Source: Niallia sp. FSL W8-0635
Lineage (GTDB): Bacteria > Bacillota > Bacilli > Bacillales > Cytobacillaceae
Reading direction: 5' to 3'
Length of the DNA: 64,000 nucleotides
Assembly (NCBI RefSeq): GCF_038007965.1
Contig: NZ_JBBOYD010000001.1
Span: forward strand, 3,202,501 to 3,266,500
Both the position numbers and the translations under genes were made by a program. Of the stretch, positions 49,043 through 58,402 are shown piece by piece; the stretch's first letter is position 1, and each line of letters begins with the position of its first letter. The notes under the pieces were generated by a model, which worked only from the letters and a program-made list of their open reading frames with translations, did not search any database and was not told where the DNA came from.

Positions 49043-49558
49043 TTACTTGTCGTTTTTAGGCGCTAAAGTCATGAACATGCTTCGACCGTCCATTTTTGGA
49101 TGTGATTCCACAGTGGCAACTTCTGCACAAGCTTCTGCAAAACGAACAAGTACGCGTTGACCGATTTCCTTATGTGTAATAGCACGTCCCTTAAAACGGA
49201 TGGATGCTTTTACTTTATCGCCTTTTTCTAGGAACTTAATAGCATTACGAAGCTTTGTATTAAAGTCATGCTCATCTATAGTTGGACTAAGGCGAACCTC
49301 TTTAATATTAATGATTTTTTGATTTTTACGTGCTTCTTTTTCTTTCTTTTGCTGTTCAAACTTGTATTTACCGTAGTCCATGATACGAGCTACTGGTGGT
49401 TTTGCGTTTGGAGCAACAAGAACGACATCAAGATTTACACGTGTTGCAATTTCAAGAGCTTCAAATTTCGTTTTAATTCCAAGCTGTTCTCCATTTTGGT
49501 CAATAAGACGAACTTCTCTAGCACGAATGCCTTCATTTAAAATCATATCTTTGCTAAT
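49043..49558 (-). CDS. infC: Translation initiation factor IF-3, AUU start
   Basis: IF-3 prevents premature 50S joining and monitors start-codon choice. The N-terminal domain ([20 protein letters not shown]), lysine-rich linker ([13 protein letters not shown]) and C-terminal domain ([28 protein letters not shown]) are complete. The best start is ATT at 49558: GGAGG lies 9 bp upstream and the product then begins (M)[15 protein letters not shown], as in other Firmicutes. The next ATG, four codons in, has no ribosome-binding site. Rare starts in infC are a known autoregulatory device. Confidence 0.93.
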   Translation of the reverse strand: MSKDMILNEGIRAREVRLIDQNGEQLGIKTKFEALEIATRVNLDVVLVAPNAKPPVARIMDYGKYKFEQQKKEKEARKNQKIINIKEVRLSPTIDEHDFNTKLRNAIKFLEKGDKVKASIRFKGRAITHKEIGQRVLVRFAEACAEVATVESHPKMDGRSMFMTLAPKNDK

Positions 49559-49599
49559 AGTTAAACACCTCCAAGGTTAATGACGAATACAACGTTCGG

Positions 49600-49855
49600 G
49601 TCAAGAATAATCTATTCTAGGTCACCTTCTCTAGTTTAGATACTAATTGACACTTGACTCCCAAGTTGACATCGTAGGCTTTGTAATCTTTATCATCCAA
49701 ATAAAAAAGTGTGGATGAAAAATTCACCCACACTTACGATAACATAGTAAGACCTAAAATGTTTTACGTAATACCTGTTAACTACTTGGAATCTGTGTCA
49801 ATCAGGTGAGAAGCGGGTGCTTCTTCTTTTCCTCAAACTCGTATTCAATTTACCT
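49600..49855 (-). ncRNA. Ribosomal L20 leader of infC-rpmI-rplT
   Basis: A leader of about 300 bases with an intrinsic terminator (aagtgtgg/ccacactt plus U-run, 49703-49735) lies between the promoter and infC, the layout of the L20 leader in Bacillus, where L20 binding favours termination. I assign it by position and terminator; I did not model the L20-binding fold. Confidence 0.7.
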
Positions 49856-49860
49856 TAGTA

Positions 49861-49889
49861 ACTATATCACAATGATATCTGTAAGTCAA
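49861..49889 (-). promoter_or_regulatory. Sigma-A promoter of infC-rpmI-rplT
   Basis: TTGACT (49884-49889) and TATAGT (49861-49866) are spaced by 17 bp. Confidence 0.75.
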
Positions 49890-50006
49890 CGAAAGAAATA
49901 TCACAACGAGAAAAATTTTATCAAATTAATTGATTCAATGCAATACTTTTTATGCATAATTTCTGAAAAGCTGGGAATATAGGACAGAACTCGACCTTCC
50001 CAACTT

Positions 50007-50032
50007 AAAAAACAATAGGTTTTCGATTGTTT
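50007..50032 (-). terminator. Probable terminator after thrS
   Basis: aaacaat pairs with attgttt followed by TTTTT on the minus strand. A second hairpin, aagctgggaa/ttcccaactt (about 49969-50006), follows. Both are short, so the exact stop is unsure. Confidence 0.5.
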
Positions 50033-50087
50033 ATAAACATAATCCTAAGAAAGGGTCTCTTCTTAAAAATTCAAATGAACTACTAAC

Positions 50088-52025
50088 TTAATTAGAAAAT
50101 TTAACTTCTTGTGTTAATTTCTCTAAGAAGTCTACATAAGAAACGGTTTCTGATTTTTGTTCTCCGTATTTTCGTACGTTTACAGCTTTATCTTCTACTT
50201 CTTTATCTCCCACCACTAACATGTAAGGAATTTTTTTCATTTGTGCTTCACGGATTTTGTAGCCGATTTTTTCGTCGCGTTCGTCTAGTTCTACGCGGAA
50301 TCCATGTCTTTGTAAGTTTTCTTGTACTTCTTTTGCATAATCAAAGTGTACAGAAGGTGATACTGGAATCACTTGTACTTGTACAGGTGATAACCAAGTT
50401 GGGAATGCTCCTTTGTATTCTTCGATAAGGAATGCAATAAAGCGTTCCATTGTTGAAACTACACCTCTATGGATAACGACTGGGCGATGTTGTTTTCCAT
50501 CTTCCCCTACATATGTTAAATCAAAGCGTTCAGGTAATAAGAAGTCTAACTGAACAGTAGAAAGTGTTTCATCTTTACCTAATGCTGTTTTCACTTGTAC
50601 ATCCAATTTCGGACCGTAGAATGCAGCTTCACCTTCTGCTTCAAAGTAATCTAGACCAAGATCATCCATTGCCTCTTTCAGCATACTTTGTGCTTTATCC
50701 CACATTTCATCGTCATCAAAATATTTCTCTGTATCTGCTGGATCACGATAAGATAATCGGAAAGAATAATCTGTGATATCGAAATCTTTATATACTTCTA
50801 AAACTAAGTTTACGACACGTTTGAATTCATCTTTAATTTGGTCTGGTCTTACAAAGATATGTGCATCATTTAATGTCATTCCACGAACACGCTGTAATCC
50901 AGATAATGCTCCAGACATTTCATAACGATGCATTGTTCCAAGTTCTGCGATACGAATTGGTAATTCGCGGTAGCTGTGAATATCATTTTTATATACGACC
51001 ATATGATGTGGGCAGTTCATTGGACGAAGCACTAACTGCTCATTATCCATTTCCATGACAGGGAACATATCCTCTTGATAGTGATCCCAGTGACCTGAAG
51101 TCTTATACAGGTCTACACTACCCATAATTGGTGTATATACATGGTTATAGCCTAATCTTTCTTCCTTATCAACAATATAGCGCTCTACAATACGTCTGAT
51201 TGTTGCACCTTTTGGAAGCCATAATGGTAAACCTTGTCCAACTTTTTGAGAAGTCATAAATAAATCTAATTCTTTACCGATTTTGCGATGATCTCTTTCC
51301 TTCGCCTCTTCTAAGAAGCGTAAATGCTCGTCTAACTCATTCTTCTTAAAGAATGCTGTTCCATAAATACGTTGAAGCATTTTATTATCGCTGTTTCCTC
51401 TCCAATAAGCCCCAGCAATATTTAGTAATTTAAATTCTTTTAGTTTTCCAGTTGAAGGAACATGTACACCACGACAAAGATCTACGAATTCACCTTGTTG
51501 GTATAATGTTACTGTTTCATCTTCAGGGATTGCATCGATTAATTCTAGTTTATATTCATCATCCATTTCTTTAAAAAGCTCAATCGCTTCAGCGCGACTG
51601 ACTTCTTTACGGACGATTTCCAGGTTTTCATTAATAATTTTCTTCATTTCTTTTTCAATAGCCGGTAAATCTTCTGGTGTTAATGATTGCTCTAAATCAA
51701 TATCGTAGTAAAATCCATTCTCGATAACTGGACCTACTCCAAGCTTTACATTTCCATAAATACGTTTAATTGCTTGTGCCATTAAGTGGGCAGAGCTATG
51801 ACGCAGAATTTCTAATGCATCCGGGCTATCTGGTGTAACAATTTCAAAAGACGCATCCTCTAGTATTGGTCTTTTCAAATCATATAACGAACCATTGATT
51901 TTTCCTGCAAGTGCTTTTTTTCTTAAACCTGGGCTAATAGAACCCGCAATATCTTCTGTTGTTGTCCCTTCTGGAAACTCCTTTACCGCTCCGTCTGGAA
52001 ATGTAATGTTAATTAATTCTGACAT
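50088..52025 (-). CDS. thrS: Threonyl-tRNA synthetase
   Basis: This class II synthetase has 645 residues: N-terminal TGS domain ([21 protein letters not shown]), the second editing domain ([16 protein letters not shown] with [10 protein letters not shown]), a catalytic core with zinc ligands ([13 protein letters not shown]..), motif 2 [13 protein letters not shown], motif 3 [18 protein letters not shown], and a C-terminal anticodon-binding domain. It is monocistronic behind a Thr T-box. Confidence 0.98.
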   Translation of the reverse strand: MSELINITFPDGAVKEFPEGTTTEDIAGSISPGLRKKALAGKINGSLYDLKRPILEDASFEIVTPDSPDALEILRHSSAHLMAQAIKRIYGNVKLGVGPVIENGFYYDIDLEQSLTPEDLPAIEKEMKKIINENLEIVRKEVSRAEAIELFKEMDDEYKLELIDAIPEDETVTLYQQGEFVDLCRGVHVPSTGKLKEFKLLNIAGAYWRGNSDNKMLQRIYGTAFFKKNELDEHLRFLEEAKERDHRKIGKELDLFMTSQKVGQGLPLWLPKGATIRRIVERYIVDKEERLGYNHVYTPIMGSVDLYKTSGHWDHYQEDMFPVMEMDNEQLVLRPMNCPHHMVVYKNDIHSYRELPIRIAELGTMHRYEMSGALSGLQRVRGMTLNDAHIFVRPDQIKDEFKRVVNLVLEVYKDFDITDYSFRLSYRDPADTEKYFDDDEMWDKAQSMLKEAMDDLGLDYFEAEGEAAFYGPKLDVQVKTALGKDETLSTVQLDFLLPERFDLTYVGEDGKQHRPVVIHRGVVSTMERFIAFLIEEYKGAFPTWLSPVQVQVIPVSPSVHFDYAKEVQENLQRHGFRVELDERDEKIGYKIREAQMKKIPYMLVVGDKEVEDKAVNVRKYGEQKSETVSYVDFLEKLTQEVKFSN

Positions 52026-52087
52026 GAAACTGCCTCCTTTATTTTCGTCATTAAGCTTTGCATGTACGACAAGAACCGATTAAACGC

Positions 52088-52345
52088 AAAAAAACCCGTC
52101 CCTATGCGAAGGGACGAGTTTTATAAATATAAACACGTGGTTCCACCCTAATTCCCAAACAAATTAATTGTCTGGCTTTAGTTTAAACAGATAACGGCTG
52201 CTGAGACCGCCAGTCATTACTTAGGCTTTCCTGTTCCTGACTGAAGTTTAAAGGTGGTAAGTAATCTTATCGTGTTAGGAAGTTCCCAGCATCCTTCCCT
52301 CTCTTTGAACCGTACAAGAAAACTATTGTCCTTATCAATACATGT
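52088..52345 (-). ncRNA. T-box leader of thrS, specifier ACC (Thr)
   Basis: T-box core AGGGTGGAACCACGTG (52134-52149), terminator cgtccc/gggacg with a U-run (52088-52122), and stem I ACTTACCACCTTTAAAC with specifier ACC at 52256-52258, aligned to the equivalent position in the other two leaders of this window. Confidence 0.92.
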
Positions 52346-52372
52346 ATAAGTTATAGTTAATTTATGTACGTT

Positions 52373-52401
52373 ATTATATGCTTTTCTGCACATAAAATCA
52401 A
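52373..52401 (-). promoter_or_regulatory. Sigma-A promoter of thrS
   Basis: TTGATT (52396-52401) and consensus TATAAT (52373-52378) are separated by 17 bp. Confidence 0.75.
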
Positions 52402-52418
52402 GGGCATTAATGGGAATC

Positions 52419-53264
52419 TTATTTCATTTCAGTCTGAGCGATTATCCTTAGAAAGAAATGTTCCTTTTCAAGCAGCTGTACCCGCTCTTCAAAAATGTTT
52501 AAAATAGTACGAACAATCGGCAAATCCCTATCTTCTGTATATAAATAGATTGTTTTCGGAGCAAGCGCAAGCAATGGTCCTAGGGAATATGGGTCGATAT
52601 AATAGGTAGAAGAAGCTAAGTTTCTTTGTTCATACAACATCATTAATTCCTGTTGGGGAATTTCTCGATATTCCGTGTCAAAAAACTGTATTTCTAAGTC
52701 AATTAATACATGGATATGATTTACTTTTGCAGCCTTTTTAGAAAGAGAATTTCGTAATGTATGAATAAACACTTGATATTCTTGTTCCATTTTGTACTCA
52801 TCAATCGATAATTCTATGTATTTGATTAGCTTTTCAAAAAAAGCCTTTAATCGAAAGGTAACGAAGGAATCAAAAGAAAATTCACGATGCCTTTCAACCA
52901 TAAAATTATTCATACTTTCTGCAAGGCATGATTTTATATTTATATCTTTTGTTAAGGTTGTCAGGCCATCGCGCTCTTCTTCAATTAAACTGTGAAGTAT
53001 TTCTAATATACTCCGCTGTTCTAATTCGTCCATATAGAAATAACGATTTTGTAATATTTCTTTTGCCCAATCATCTGTTTTTATATGCAAGATAAAAGCG
53101 ATTAAGCATTTTTGTACTGCAGTGCTGCTTTCATCTGTTTTCACGACTGTACAATTATTTTCATCGGCCATTCTTTCCAACGAATCAATAAACTTCCCCT
53201 GTTTATTTATCATACGCAAAAATTTCTTTGCATCTTTTTCATCTTGAAATTGAATATCAATCAA
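52419..53264 (-). CDS. ytxC: YtxC family sporulation-type protein
   Basis: TTG 53264, with AAAGGGGGC upstream, gives 281 residues, the recalled B. subtilis YtxC length; the frame open to 53411 overlaps a terminator and is not conserved. The C-terminal half has the YtxC-like region SFDSFVTFRLKAFFEKLIKYIELSIDEYKMEQEYQVF. Function is unknown. It lies downstream of dnaI and before thrS as in B. subtilis, with a small membrane-protein gene inserted between. Confidence 0.85.
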   Translation of the reverse strand: MIDIQFQDEKDAKKFLRMINKQGKFIDSLERMADENNCTVVKTDESSTAVQKCLIAFILHIKTDDWAKEILQNRYFYMDELEQRSILEILHSLIEEERDGLTTLTKDINIKSCLAESMNNFMVERHREFSFDSFVTFRLKAFFEKLIKYIELSIDEYKMEQEYQVFIHTLRNSLSKKAAKVNHIHVLIDLEIQFFDTEYREIPQQELMMLYEQRNLASSTYYIDPYSLGPLLALAPKTIYLYTEDRDLPIVRTILNIFEERVQLLEKEHFFLRIIAQTEMK

Positions 53265-53395
53265 CCGTATGCCCCCTTTATAAAGAAGTCCTTGCTTCCA
53301 TATATATGGGGGGATGGGAGAAAATAGACTACAAAAATATGCGCACAATTGGAGGAATTGCCTTTTCAAAAAAATGAGGTATTCCGGCCATAGAC

Positions 53396-53436
53396 AAACC
53401 CGAACAATCACACTCCCGTATAATTGTTCGGGTTTT
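53396..53436. terminator. Strong hairpin with U-run on the plus strand
   Basis: aaacccgaacaat pairs with attgttcgggttt, followed by TT on the plus strand but a weak tail on the minus strand. It sits between the small membrane-protein gene and ytxC, both minus-strand, so its orientation is unexpected. The rest of 53265-53537 holds no gene. Confidence 0.75.
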
Positions 53437-53537
53437 TATTAGTTAGTAGCCTTTATTTAAAAACTAAATTAGAGATTGTTCATCTTTACAGATTGGCAAT
53501 CAGTTTTGCCTCAGCCTCTCAAATAATAGAATCGATA

Positions 53538-53846
53538 TTATAAAAAGAATACGATTACTCCTATTATTAGAGCATACAATATAATGTATCCAATATATAA
53601 CATAGGAAAAGATATATTTCGTTTTTCACAAAGATTTCTTACGTATGCAAGTAACCTTCTATTCTTTGTTATATACGTATATGTTAATCCGAATACCATT
53701 AATGCCAGGATTATTTTATAAATTCCCGGACTATAAAAGGATAGAAAGAAAGGGATTAACAATAGCAAAATAGTAATAGATATAAATAAAAGAAATTGAT
53801 TATATCGCTTTATTAGTAATTTTTCTGCATTCGAAATTTCCGTCAA
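53538..53846 (-). CDS. Small membrane protein of unknown function
   Basis: I do not recognise a family. TTG 53846 has AAGGAG 9 bp upstream and gives 102 residues; a GTG at 53876 is in frame but lacks a site. Three hydrophobic segments are visible: FLLFISITILLLLIPFFLSF, IYKIILALMVFGLTYTYI, and MLYIGYIILYALIIGVIVFF. It begins 39 bp after dnaI, so it may be transcribed with the primosome genes. B. subtilis has ytxC directly after dnaI, so this gene is an insertion. Confidence 0.65.
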   Translation of the reverse strand: MTEISNAEKLLIKRYNQFLLFISITILLLLIPFFLSFYSPGIYKIILALMVFGLTYTYITKNRRLLAYVRNLCEKRNISFPMLYIGYIILYALIIGVIVFFL

Positions 53847-53885
53847 CTTACACTTCTCCTTACTCTCATGAAACACCTAGTGAAT

Positions 53886-54830
53886 TTATATCCGCTTATT
53901 TCTACCTTTCACATGAATTGGCATAGATAAATATCGAATTCTTTCCATTACTCTCATCGCTTTCATCTTTTCTTCTTCTCCTCTTTGAGAATAAGTAAGA
54001 TGATGCTCTAAGCCGCTAAAGTCAAAATTAGACGTAAATAAAGTAGGTAAATTCTCCAGCATTCTAAACTGAAGGATTGGTCCTAATACCTCATCTCGAA
54101 TCCAGCTAGACATCGTTTCTGCTCCTATGTCATCTAGCATTAATACAGGCTCTCTTTTTATGCGTTCTATTTTTTCATTTAAAGTACTATCAGCAATAGA
54201 ACTTTTCATTTCTCTAAATAATTCAGGAACATACACAATCATCGAGGAAATTTGTTTTTGAGATAGTTCATTGGCAATTGCTCCTAAAATATATGATTTT
54301 CCAACCCCAAATTCCCCATAAAAATATATTCCCTTTTGTCTTTCGCCTGGTTTATATTCCTCAACAAATCGAATAGCAGCATCTACTGCTTCCATTCTTT
54401 CTCCCTCAATGTCCAGTTTGTCAAAAGATGCTTCTAAAATATCCTTAGGCACATACAAACTTTGGATAAGCTTTTCTTTTCTCTTTTGAGTATCCTCCGA
54501 AAGCTTCCTTGGACAGCGATCATATTGAATCTCAATATTCCCTCTGATTATAACGAGGCTTGGATGATACCCCTGCATCATATTCACACAGCCTTGAAGA
54601 CTTGGGCACTTATTGCACGCCTTGCTCTGATTAGCATATTCATATAACTTCATCATTCCCACATCAACCGCATTGGAAGTAAGCTCATCCTCATGCTCCC
54701 TCAAAAAGGCTCTTACTTCAGGGTGTGCAAGTACTTCCTGTTTCATTGCACGGTATCGTTCCTGAAAGTTATTACCCGCACCAAACTTCTTTAATTTATC
54801 ATTAATCCTTTCCACCGTTTGATTCACCAC
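53886..54830 (-). CDS. dnaI: Primosomal protein DnaI (helicase loader)
   Basis: DnaI loads the DnaC helicase with DnaB and DnaD. It has 314 residues. The N-terminal helicase-binding domain has a zinc-like cysteine set (CNKCPSLQGC). The C-terminal AAA+ domain has Walker A FYGEFGVGKSY, Walker B VLMLDDIGAE and sensor FTSNF. GTG 54830 directly follows the dnaB stop, and GTG 54827 is an alternative; coupling is likely. Confidence 0.95.
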   Translation of the reverse strand: MVNQTVERINDKLKKFGAGNNFQERYRAMKQEVLAHPEVRAFLREHEDELTSNAVDVGMMKLYEYANQSKACNKCPSLQGCVNMMQGYHPSLVIIRGNIEIQYDRCPRKLSEDTQKRKEKLIQSLYVPKDILEASFDKLDIEGERMEAVDAAIRFVEEYKPGERQKGIYFYGEFGVGKSYILGAIANELSQKQISSMIVYVPELFREMKSSIADSTLNEKIERIKREPVLMLDDIGAETMSSWIRDEVLGPILQFRMLENLPTLFTSNFDFSGLEHHLTYSQRGEEEKMKAMRVMERIRYLSMPIHVKGRNKRI

Positions 54831-56246
54831 CTATTTTTTCAATTTTTTTATTCGGTCTTCCAATTCTCGCTTCTTCTTCTCCAAATCTTTATCGCTAGCA
54901 TCCTTAGCAGTATTCTTCACCGCTGATTTGGTTGTTTCTTCATTAAGCTGGTCTTGTTGTCCAAACCATTCTGGAATTTTTTCTGTCCGAATTGCTTTTC
55001 GGCTTGATTTTGATTGTGGACTTTTTTTACCTTGTGCCCACTCCATATATTGCTTATGTTCCTTTTTCGCTAAATCCATTGCATCCTTAACCGTACGAAT
55101 ATTCTTCCTAACCCATTGACCAGCGATCTTTTCTATATAGCCCTTTGTCAATTTCATATCTGTTTTCAGCATAACATATTGAATGAGGACATTTATCACG
55201 CCAGGTAATAGTTTTTGCGAAAACATAATTTCTTCAATAATTTGCAAGTCGGTCTTGGACGGTTCCGCACCTCCAGAAATCTCTTTTAATACTTCACGTG
55301 GAGAAGTATGATCCAAGTAATAGATTAACTCTTCCTCTTTCGATTTTGGAGCAGCAGTCGATGAATAATCCTTTTGCGGTTGTTTACGATCAACTAACAT
55401 AGGCAACAAATCATTATGCTGAAACTGATACCAATCACGAGCAGCAATCCTCAACTCCTCAATATCAATTTCATCTTGGTGATTAATAGCGCTAATCACA
55501 ATATTCTTCATTTGTATCGGATCAATCCCATATATAAAGGCAAGATTTTGGATTGCTTCCTTCACTTTTTTCGTAAATGCCTTTTTTGACAGCAGCGACT
55601 CATGTATTCCTGCAAAAAGGAGTTCAAAATCAAAATCTTCCTTACTAATTTGAATTCCAGTTTGTTCTTCCCTGCCTATATAAGTATGATCAAAAGCTTC
55701 TTCTCCATCTATTTCATGAATAGCGCGAACAGCGCTATTATGATCAGACATAAATACATCTTGAAAAGCTTTCGTGATTGGCTGATACCCAGAATCAGAA
55801 ATTTTTTCATCAGAAAAGAATTTCTTCAATCTGCTATATTGTGCTTTTCCAATTTTTCTATATAAATAAACATTTAACATACCATCTAGAAAATACTGTG
55901 CGGGCGATAAAGGAGGCTGTAATTCATAAATAAATGAACGATTCCCTTCCTCTTTCTTTTGATACGTTTTTAAAAGACCAATTCCTTCTAGCTTTAGTCT
56001 TGCTTCATATATGTCATTTAAACCACAACTCATGAAATTCATTAAGCTATGATGAGTATTTGTCATGGACCATAAACGATTTTCTTCTATTTCTGCCCAT
56101 AAAGTCATGTATAAAGCTAAACATTTTGTCCCAATTAATGGTTGATATAAGAAGGTGATTGTCTTTCGATCATAATCACTTAACAGTCCATTCACTGCTA
56201 CTCGATATCTATCGACCGGAAGTAGGTCTTGCCAATGCTGAGACAT
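54831..56246 (-). CDS. dnaB: Replication initiation/membrane attachment protein DnaB
   Basis: This is the Gram-positive primosome protein that works with DnaD and DnaI, and is not the E. coli helicase. It has 471 residues: an N-terminal winged-helix region (DYDRKTITFLYQPLIGTKCLALYMTLW) and a DnaB/DnaD C-terminal domain (LPGVINVLIQYVMLKTDMKL..WVRKNIRTVKDAM), then a charged coiled-coil tail. It is the first of dnaB-dnaI, about 107 bp after nrdR. Confidence 0.94.
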   Translation of the reverse strand: MSQHWQDLLPVDRYRVAVNGLLSDYDRKTITFLYQPLIGTKCLALYMTLWAEIEENRLWSMTNTHHSLMNFMSCGLNDIYEARLKLEGIGLLKTYQKKEEGNRSFIYELQPPLSPAQYFLDGMLNVYLYRKIGKAQYSRLKKFFSDEKISDSGYQPITKAFQDVFMSDHNSAVRAIHEIDGEEAFDHTYIGREEQTGIQISKEDFDFELLFAGIHESLLSKKAFTKKVKEAIQNLAFIYGIDPIQMKNIVISAINHQDEIDIEELRIAARDWYQFQHNDLLPMLVDRKQPQKDYSSTAAPKSKEEELIYYLDHTSPREVLKEISGGAEPSKTDLQIIEEIMFSQKLLPGVINVLIQYVMLKTDMKLTKGYIEKIAGQWVRKNIRTVKDAMDLAKKEHKQYMEWAQGKKSPQSKSSRKAIRTEKIPEWFGQQDQLNEETTKSAVKNTAKDASDKDLEKKKRELEDRIKKLKK

Positions 56247-56353
56247 ATTAATTCTTCCTTTCTATACATTCTATTTCCCTCAAAGAAAATGAAAGGCAAA
56301 AAAAGAGCCAAAGAAATCTTTAGCTCCCTTCGTTATCATTTCCATGAAATCTG

Positions 56354-56809
56354 TTAATCTTTTTTTATTAATTCCTTCAGTTCGTCAATAAATACATTTA
56401 TATCTTTAAACTGGCGATAAACAGATGCAAAACGGACATATGCCACTTCATCTATTTTTGCTAAGCGGTCCATTACCATTTCACCAATTATTTCACTTTT
56501 TATTTCTGAAGCAGCATTACTTCGAAGTTCCTTCTCTACTTCTGCTGTAATTTCCTCCAATTGTTTTAAAGCAACCGGTCTCTTCTCACACGCTCTAATT
56601 AAACCACGCAATATTTTATCTCTACTAAATTCTTCACGTGTCCCTTCTTTCTTCACTACAATTAAAGGAATCTCCTCTACTTTTTCAAAAGTTGTAAATC
56701 GATTACCACAAGCTTCACATTCTCTTCTTCTGCGAATCGATTTATACTCATCAACTGGTCGTGAATCAAGAACACGGGTGTTATTATGTTGACAGGTAGG
56801 ACATCTCAT
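56354..56809 (-). CDS. nrdR: Transcriptional repressor NrdR
   Basis: NrdR represses ribonucleotide reductase genes and senses ATP/dATP. It has 151 residues: a zinc ribbon ([35 protein letters not shown]) and an ATP-cone domain ([22 protein letters not shown]). It lies between coaE and dnaB. In B. subtilis speD and gapB lie on the coaE side; they are missing here. Confidence 0.97.
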   Translation of the reverse strand: MRCPTCQHNNTRVLDSRPVDEYKSIRRRRECEACGNRFTTFEKVEEIPLIVVKKEGTREEFSRDKILRGLIRACEKRPVALKQLEEITAEVEKELRSNAASEIKSEIIGEMVMDRLAKIDEVAYVRFASVYRQFKDINVFIDELKELIKKD

Positions 56810-56917
56810 TTCATATCAGCTCCGAATTCATTGTTCCATGTATATACTTATCTTCATATTATATAAAATTAAAGGCTTGTACAAGTAATTATACCAAATT
56901 CACTCCAATTACCTTTT

Positions 56918-57520
56918 TCATATAGGGTAAACATTCCATTTTTTCAAAATTTCCTTTGCTTGCTGTAATGACTCTTCTATAGATCCATTATTGTTTATTA
57001 CTTCATCAGCAAGATCGATTTTTTCCTTTAAAGTCATTTGAGCTTTTATTCTATTAACCGCATGTTTATAGCTCAAATTATTTCTTTTCATCAATCTATC
57101 AATTTGAACGTCTTCATCTACATATACTAAAATTGTTCGATCCACTGTTTGGTTTAATTTATTTTCAAATAGTAAGGGGATATCTAAAATCACTATCTTT
57201 TCTCCTGCCTCGGCTGCTAGTTTTTGCTTCTCGTCCATTCTTCTTCTAACATCAGGATGAACGATACTATTTAGCACATTCCGTTCTGCTTCATTCGAAA
57301 ATATAATTTCCCCAAGCCTTTGTCGATTTAAGGTACCATCTCCTTGAAGAATATCTTTGCCAAAATGAGCAACAATTTCTAGATAGGCTGGTTCTCCTTT
57401 TTCAACAGCTAACCGAGACTCCACATCAGCATCAATAACCTGGATATTTAGTGATTGATAGTAGGAGGATATTGTCGATTTTCCACTCGCAATTCCTCCC
57501 GTTAATCCTACAATGAACAT
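56918..57520 (-). CDS. coaE: Dephospho-CoA kinase CoaE
   Basis: It catalyses the last step of CoA synthesis. It has 200 residues with P-loop VGLTGGIASGKST (residues 4-16), DADVESRLAV, the LID region RLMKRNNLSYKHAVNRIKAQ and a DEVINNNGS end. ATG 57520 gives the standard N-terminus MFIVGLTGG; the 13-residue extension to 57559 is unlikely. AAGGTAGG lies about 10 bp upstream. Confidence 0.95.
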   Translation of the reverse strand: MFIVGLTGGIASGKSTISSYYQSLNIQVIDADVESRLAVEKGEPAYLEIVAHFGKDILQGDGTLNRQRLGEIIFSNEAERNVLNSIVHPDVRRRMDEKQKLAAEAGEKIVILDIPLLFENKLNQTVDRTILVYVDEDVQIDRLMKRNNLSYKHAVNRIKAQMTLKEKIDLADEVINNNGSIEESLQQAKEILKKWNVYPI

Positions 57521-57569
57521 TATGACAATACCTACCTTATAATATTTAGTATGTAACAAAATTTAATTT

Positions 57570-57680
57570 TAAAAAGCACCTTTGTATATATAAAGTGCAG
57601 GAAAATAGGTGAAATTCCAAAGGCGATTCGCCAAGAAGGGTCACCGCCTTCGTAACAAACAACCTATTCGCTGATTTGTT
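57570..57680. repeat. Several short inverted repeats between ytaF and coaE
   Basis: gtaacaaa/tttgttac (about 57652-57680), ggcga/ttcgcc (near 57620) and gcac/gtgc (near 57575-57598) occur within about 110 bases. None has a clear U-tail. They may form a leader for coaE or an imperfect terminator for ytaF. Confidence 0.4.
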
Positions 57681-57688
57681 ACAGTCAG

Positions 57689-58324
57689 TCAAAGTTTAAA
57701 AATTCCAATAATGATTAAGATAATCCCAGGAATAAAGGAAAACTTATCCATATAACTTTTTTCGGACAAAAATTTGCCTAAATAGATTCCTAAGGAAACA
57801 AAGGATGTACTCATAAAAATGACAGCAAGTGTTAAAAAAAGTGGGGGAAATCCAAGCATTGAAGCACCAATTCCTGCCCCAAAGGCATCTAAAGACAGAG
57901 CAAAACCTAACACAACTGCTTCTAGCCCTGTAATCGTCCCTGATTTATCAAAATCCGCTGATAAAGGTTTCTTCAAAATATTTACGACAATCCCTAAAGA
58001 CTTTATTTCAAAATTAATAATATTCTTTTCTTCTGTTAATACTTCCTTTTCCTTGCTTGGCTTAAAATATTGGTAAAGAATCCATCCACCTAATATTATT
58101 AAAATAATGCCACCTATACTCTCTGCAAACGATGGGGAGAATATCCTTGAAATAACGTGACCTACCAGCATTGCTGATAGAAGTGTCAGACCAGAACAAC
58201 AGGCGATAATAAGAATAGAATTCAAGGGCATTTTCATTTTTCGAAGTCCATAAGTAAAACCAACACTAAAGCTATCGATGCTAACAGCGATTGCTAATAA
58301 TAAAAGAGAAAACACCTGGGCCAT
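57689..58324 (-). CDS. ytaF: Sporulation membrane protein YtaF (MntP-like)
   Basis: The 211-residue protein has six predicted transmembrane helices in two repeats, each with a conserved acidic helix (AIAVSIDSFSVGFTYGLRK and GFALSLDAFGAGIGASMLG), as in MntP/CadD-like transporters. YtaF is annotated as a sporulation protein; the substrate is unknown. ATG 58324 has GGAAGGAGC upstream; the frame open to 58381 is not conserved. It follows mutM. Confidence 0.92.
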   Translation of the reverse strand: MAQVFSLLLLAIAVSIDSFSVGFTYGLRKMKMPLNSILIIACCSGLTLLSAMLVGHVISRIFSPSFAESIGGIILIILGGWILYQYFKPSKEKEVLTEEKNIINFEIKSLGIVVNILKKPLSADFDKSGTITGLEAVVLGFALSLDAFGAGIGASMLGFPPLFLTLAVIFMSTSFVSLGIYLGKFLSEKSYMDKFSFIPGIILIIIGIFKL

Positions 58325-58402
58325 AAAGATAAGCTCCTTCCAAATCAATAGTAATATACTATATGGAAAGAGCCCATCCAATGTTAATTCAGGTTTATGC
58401 TT

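Noticed and set aside
53265-53411. 49-residue N-terminal extension of YtxC
   Set aside because: It runs over a terminator; the TTG at 53264 has a ribosome-binding site and restores the expected length.
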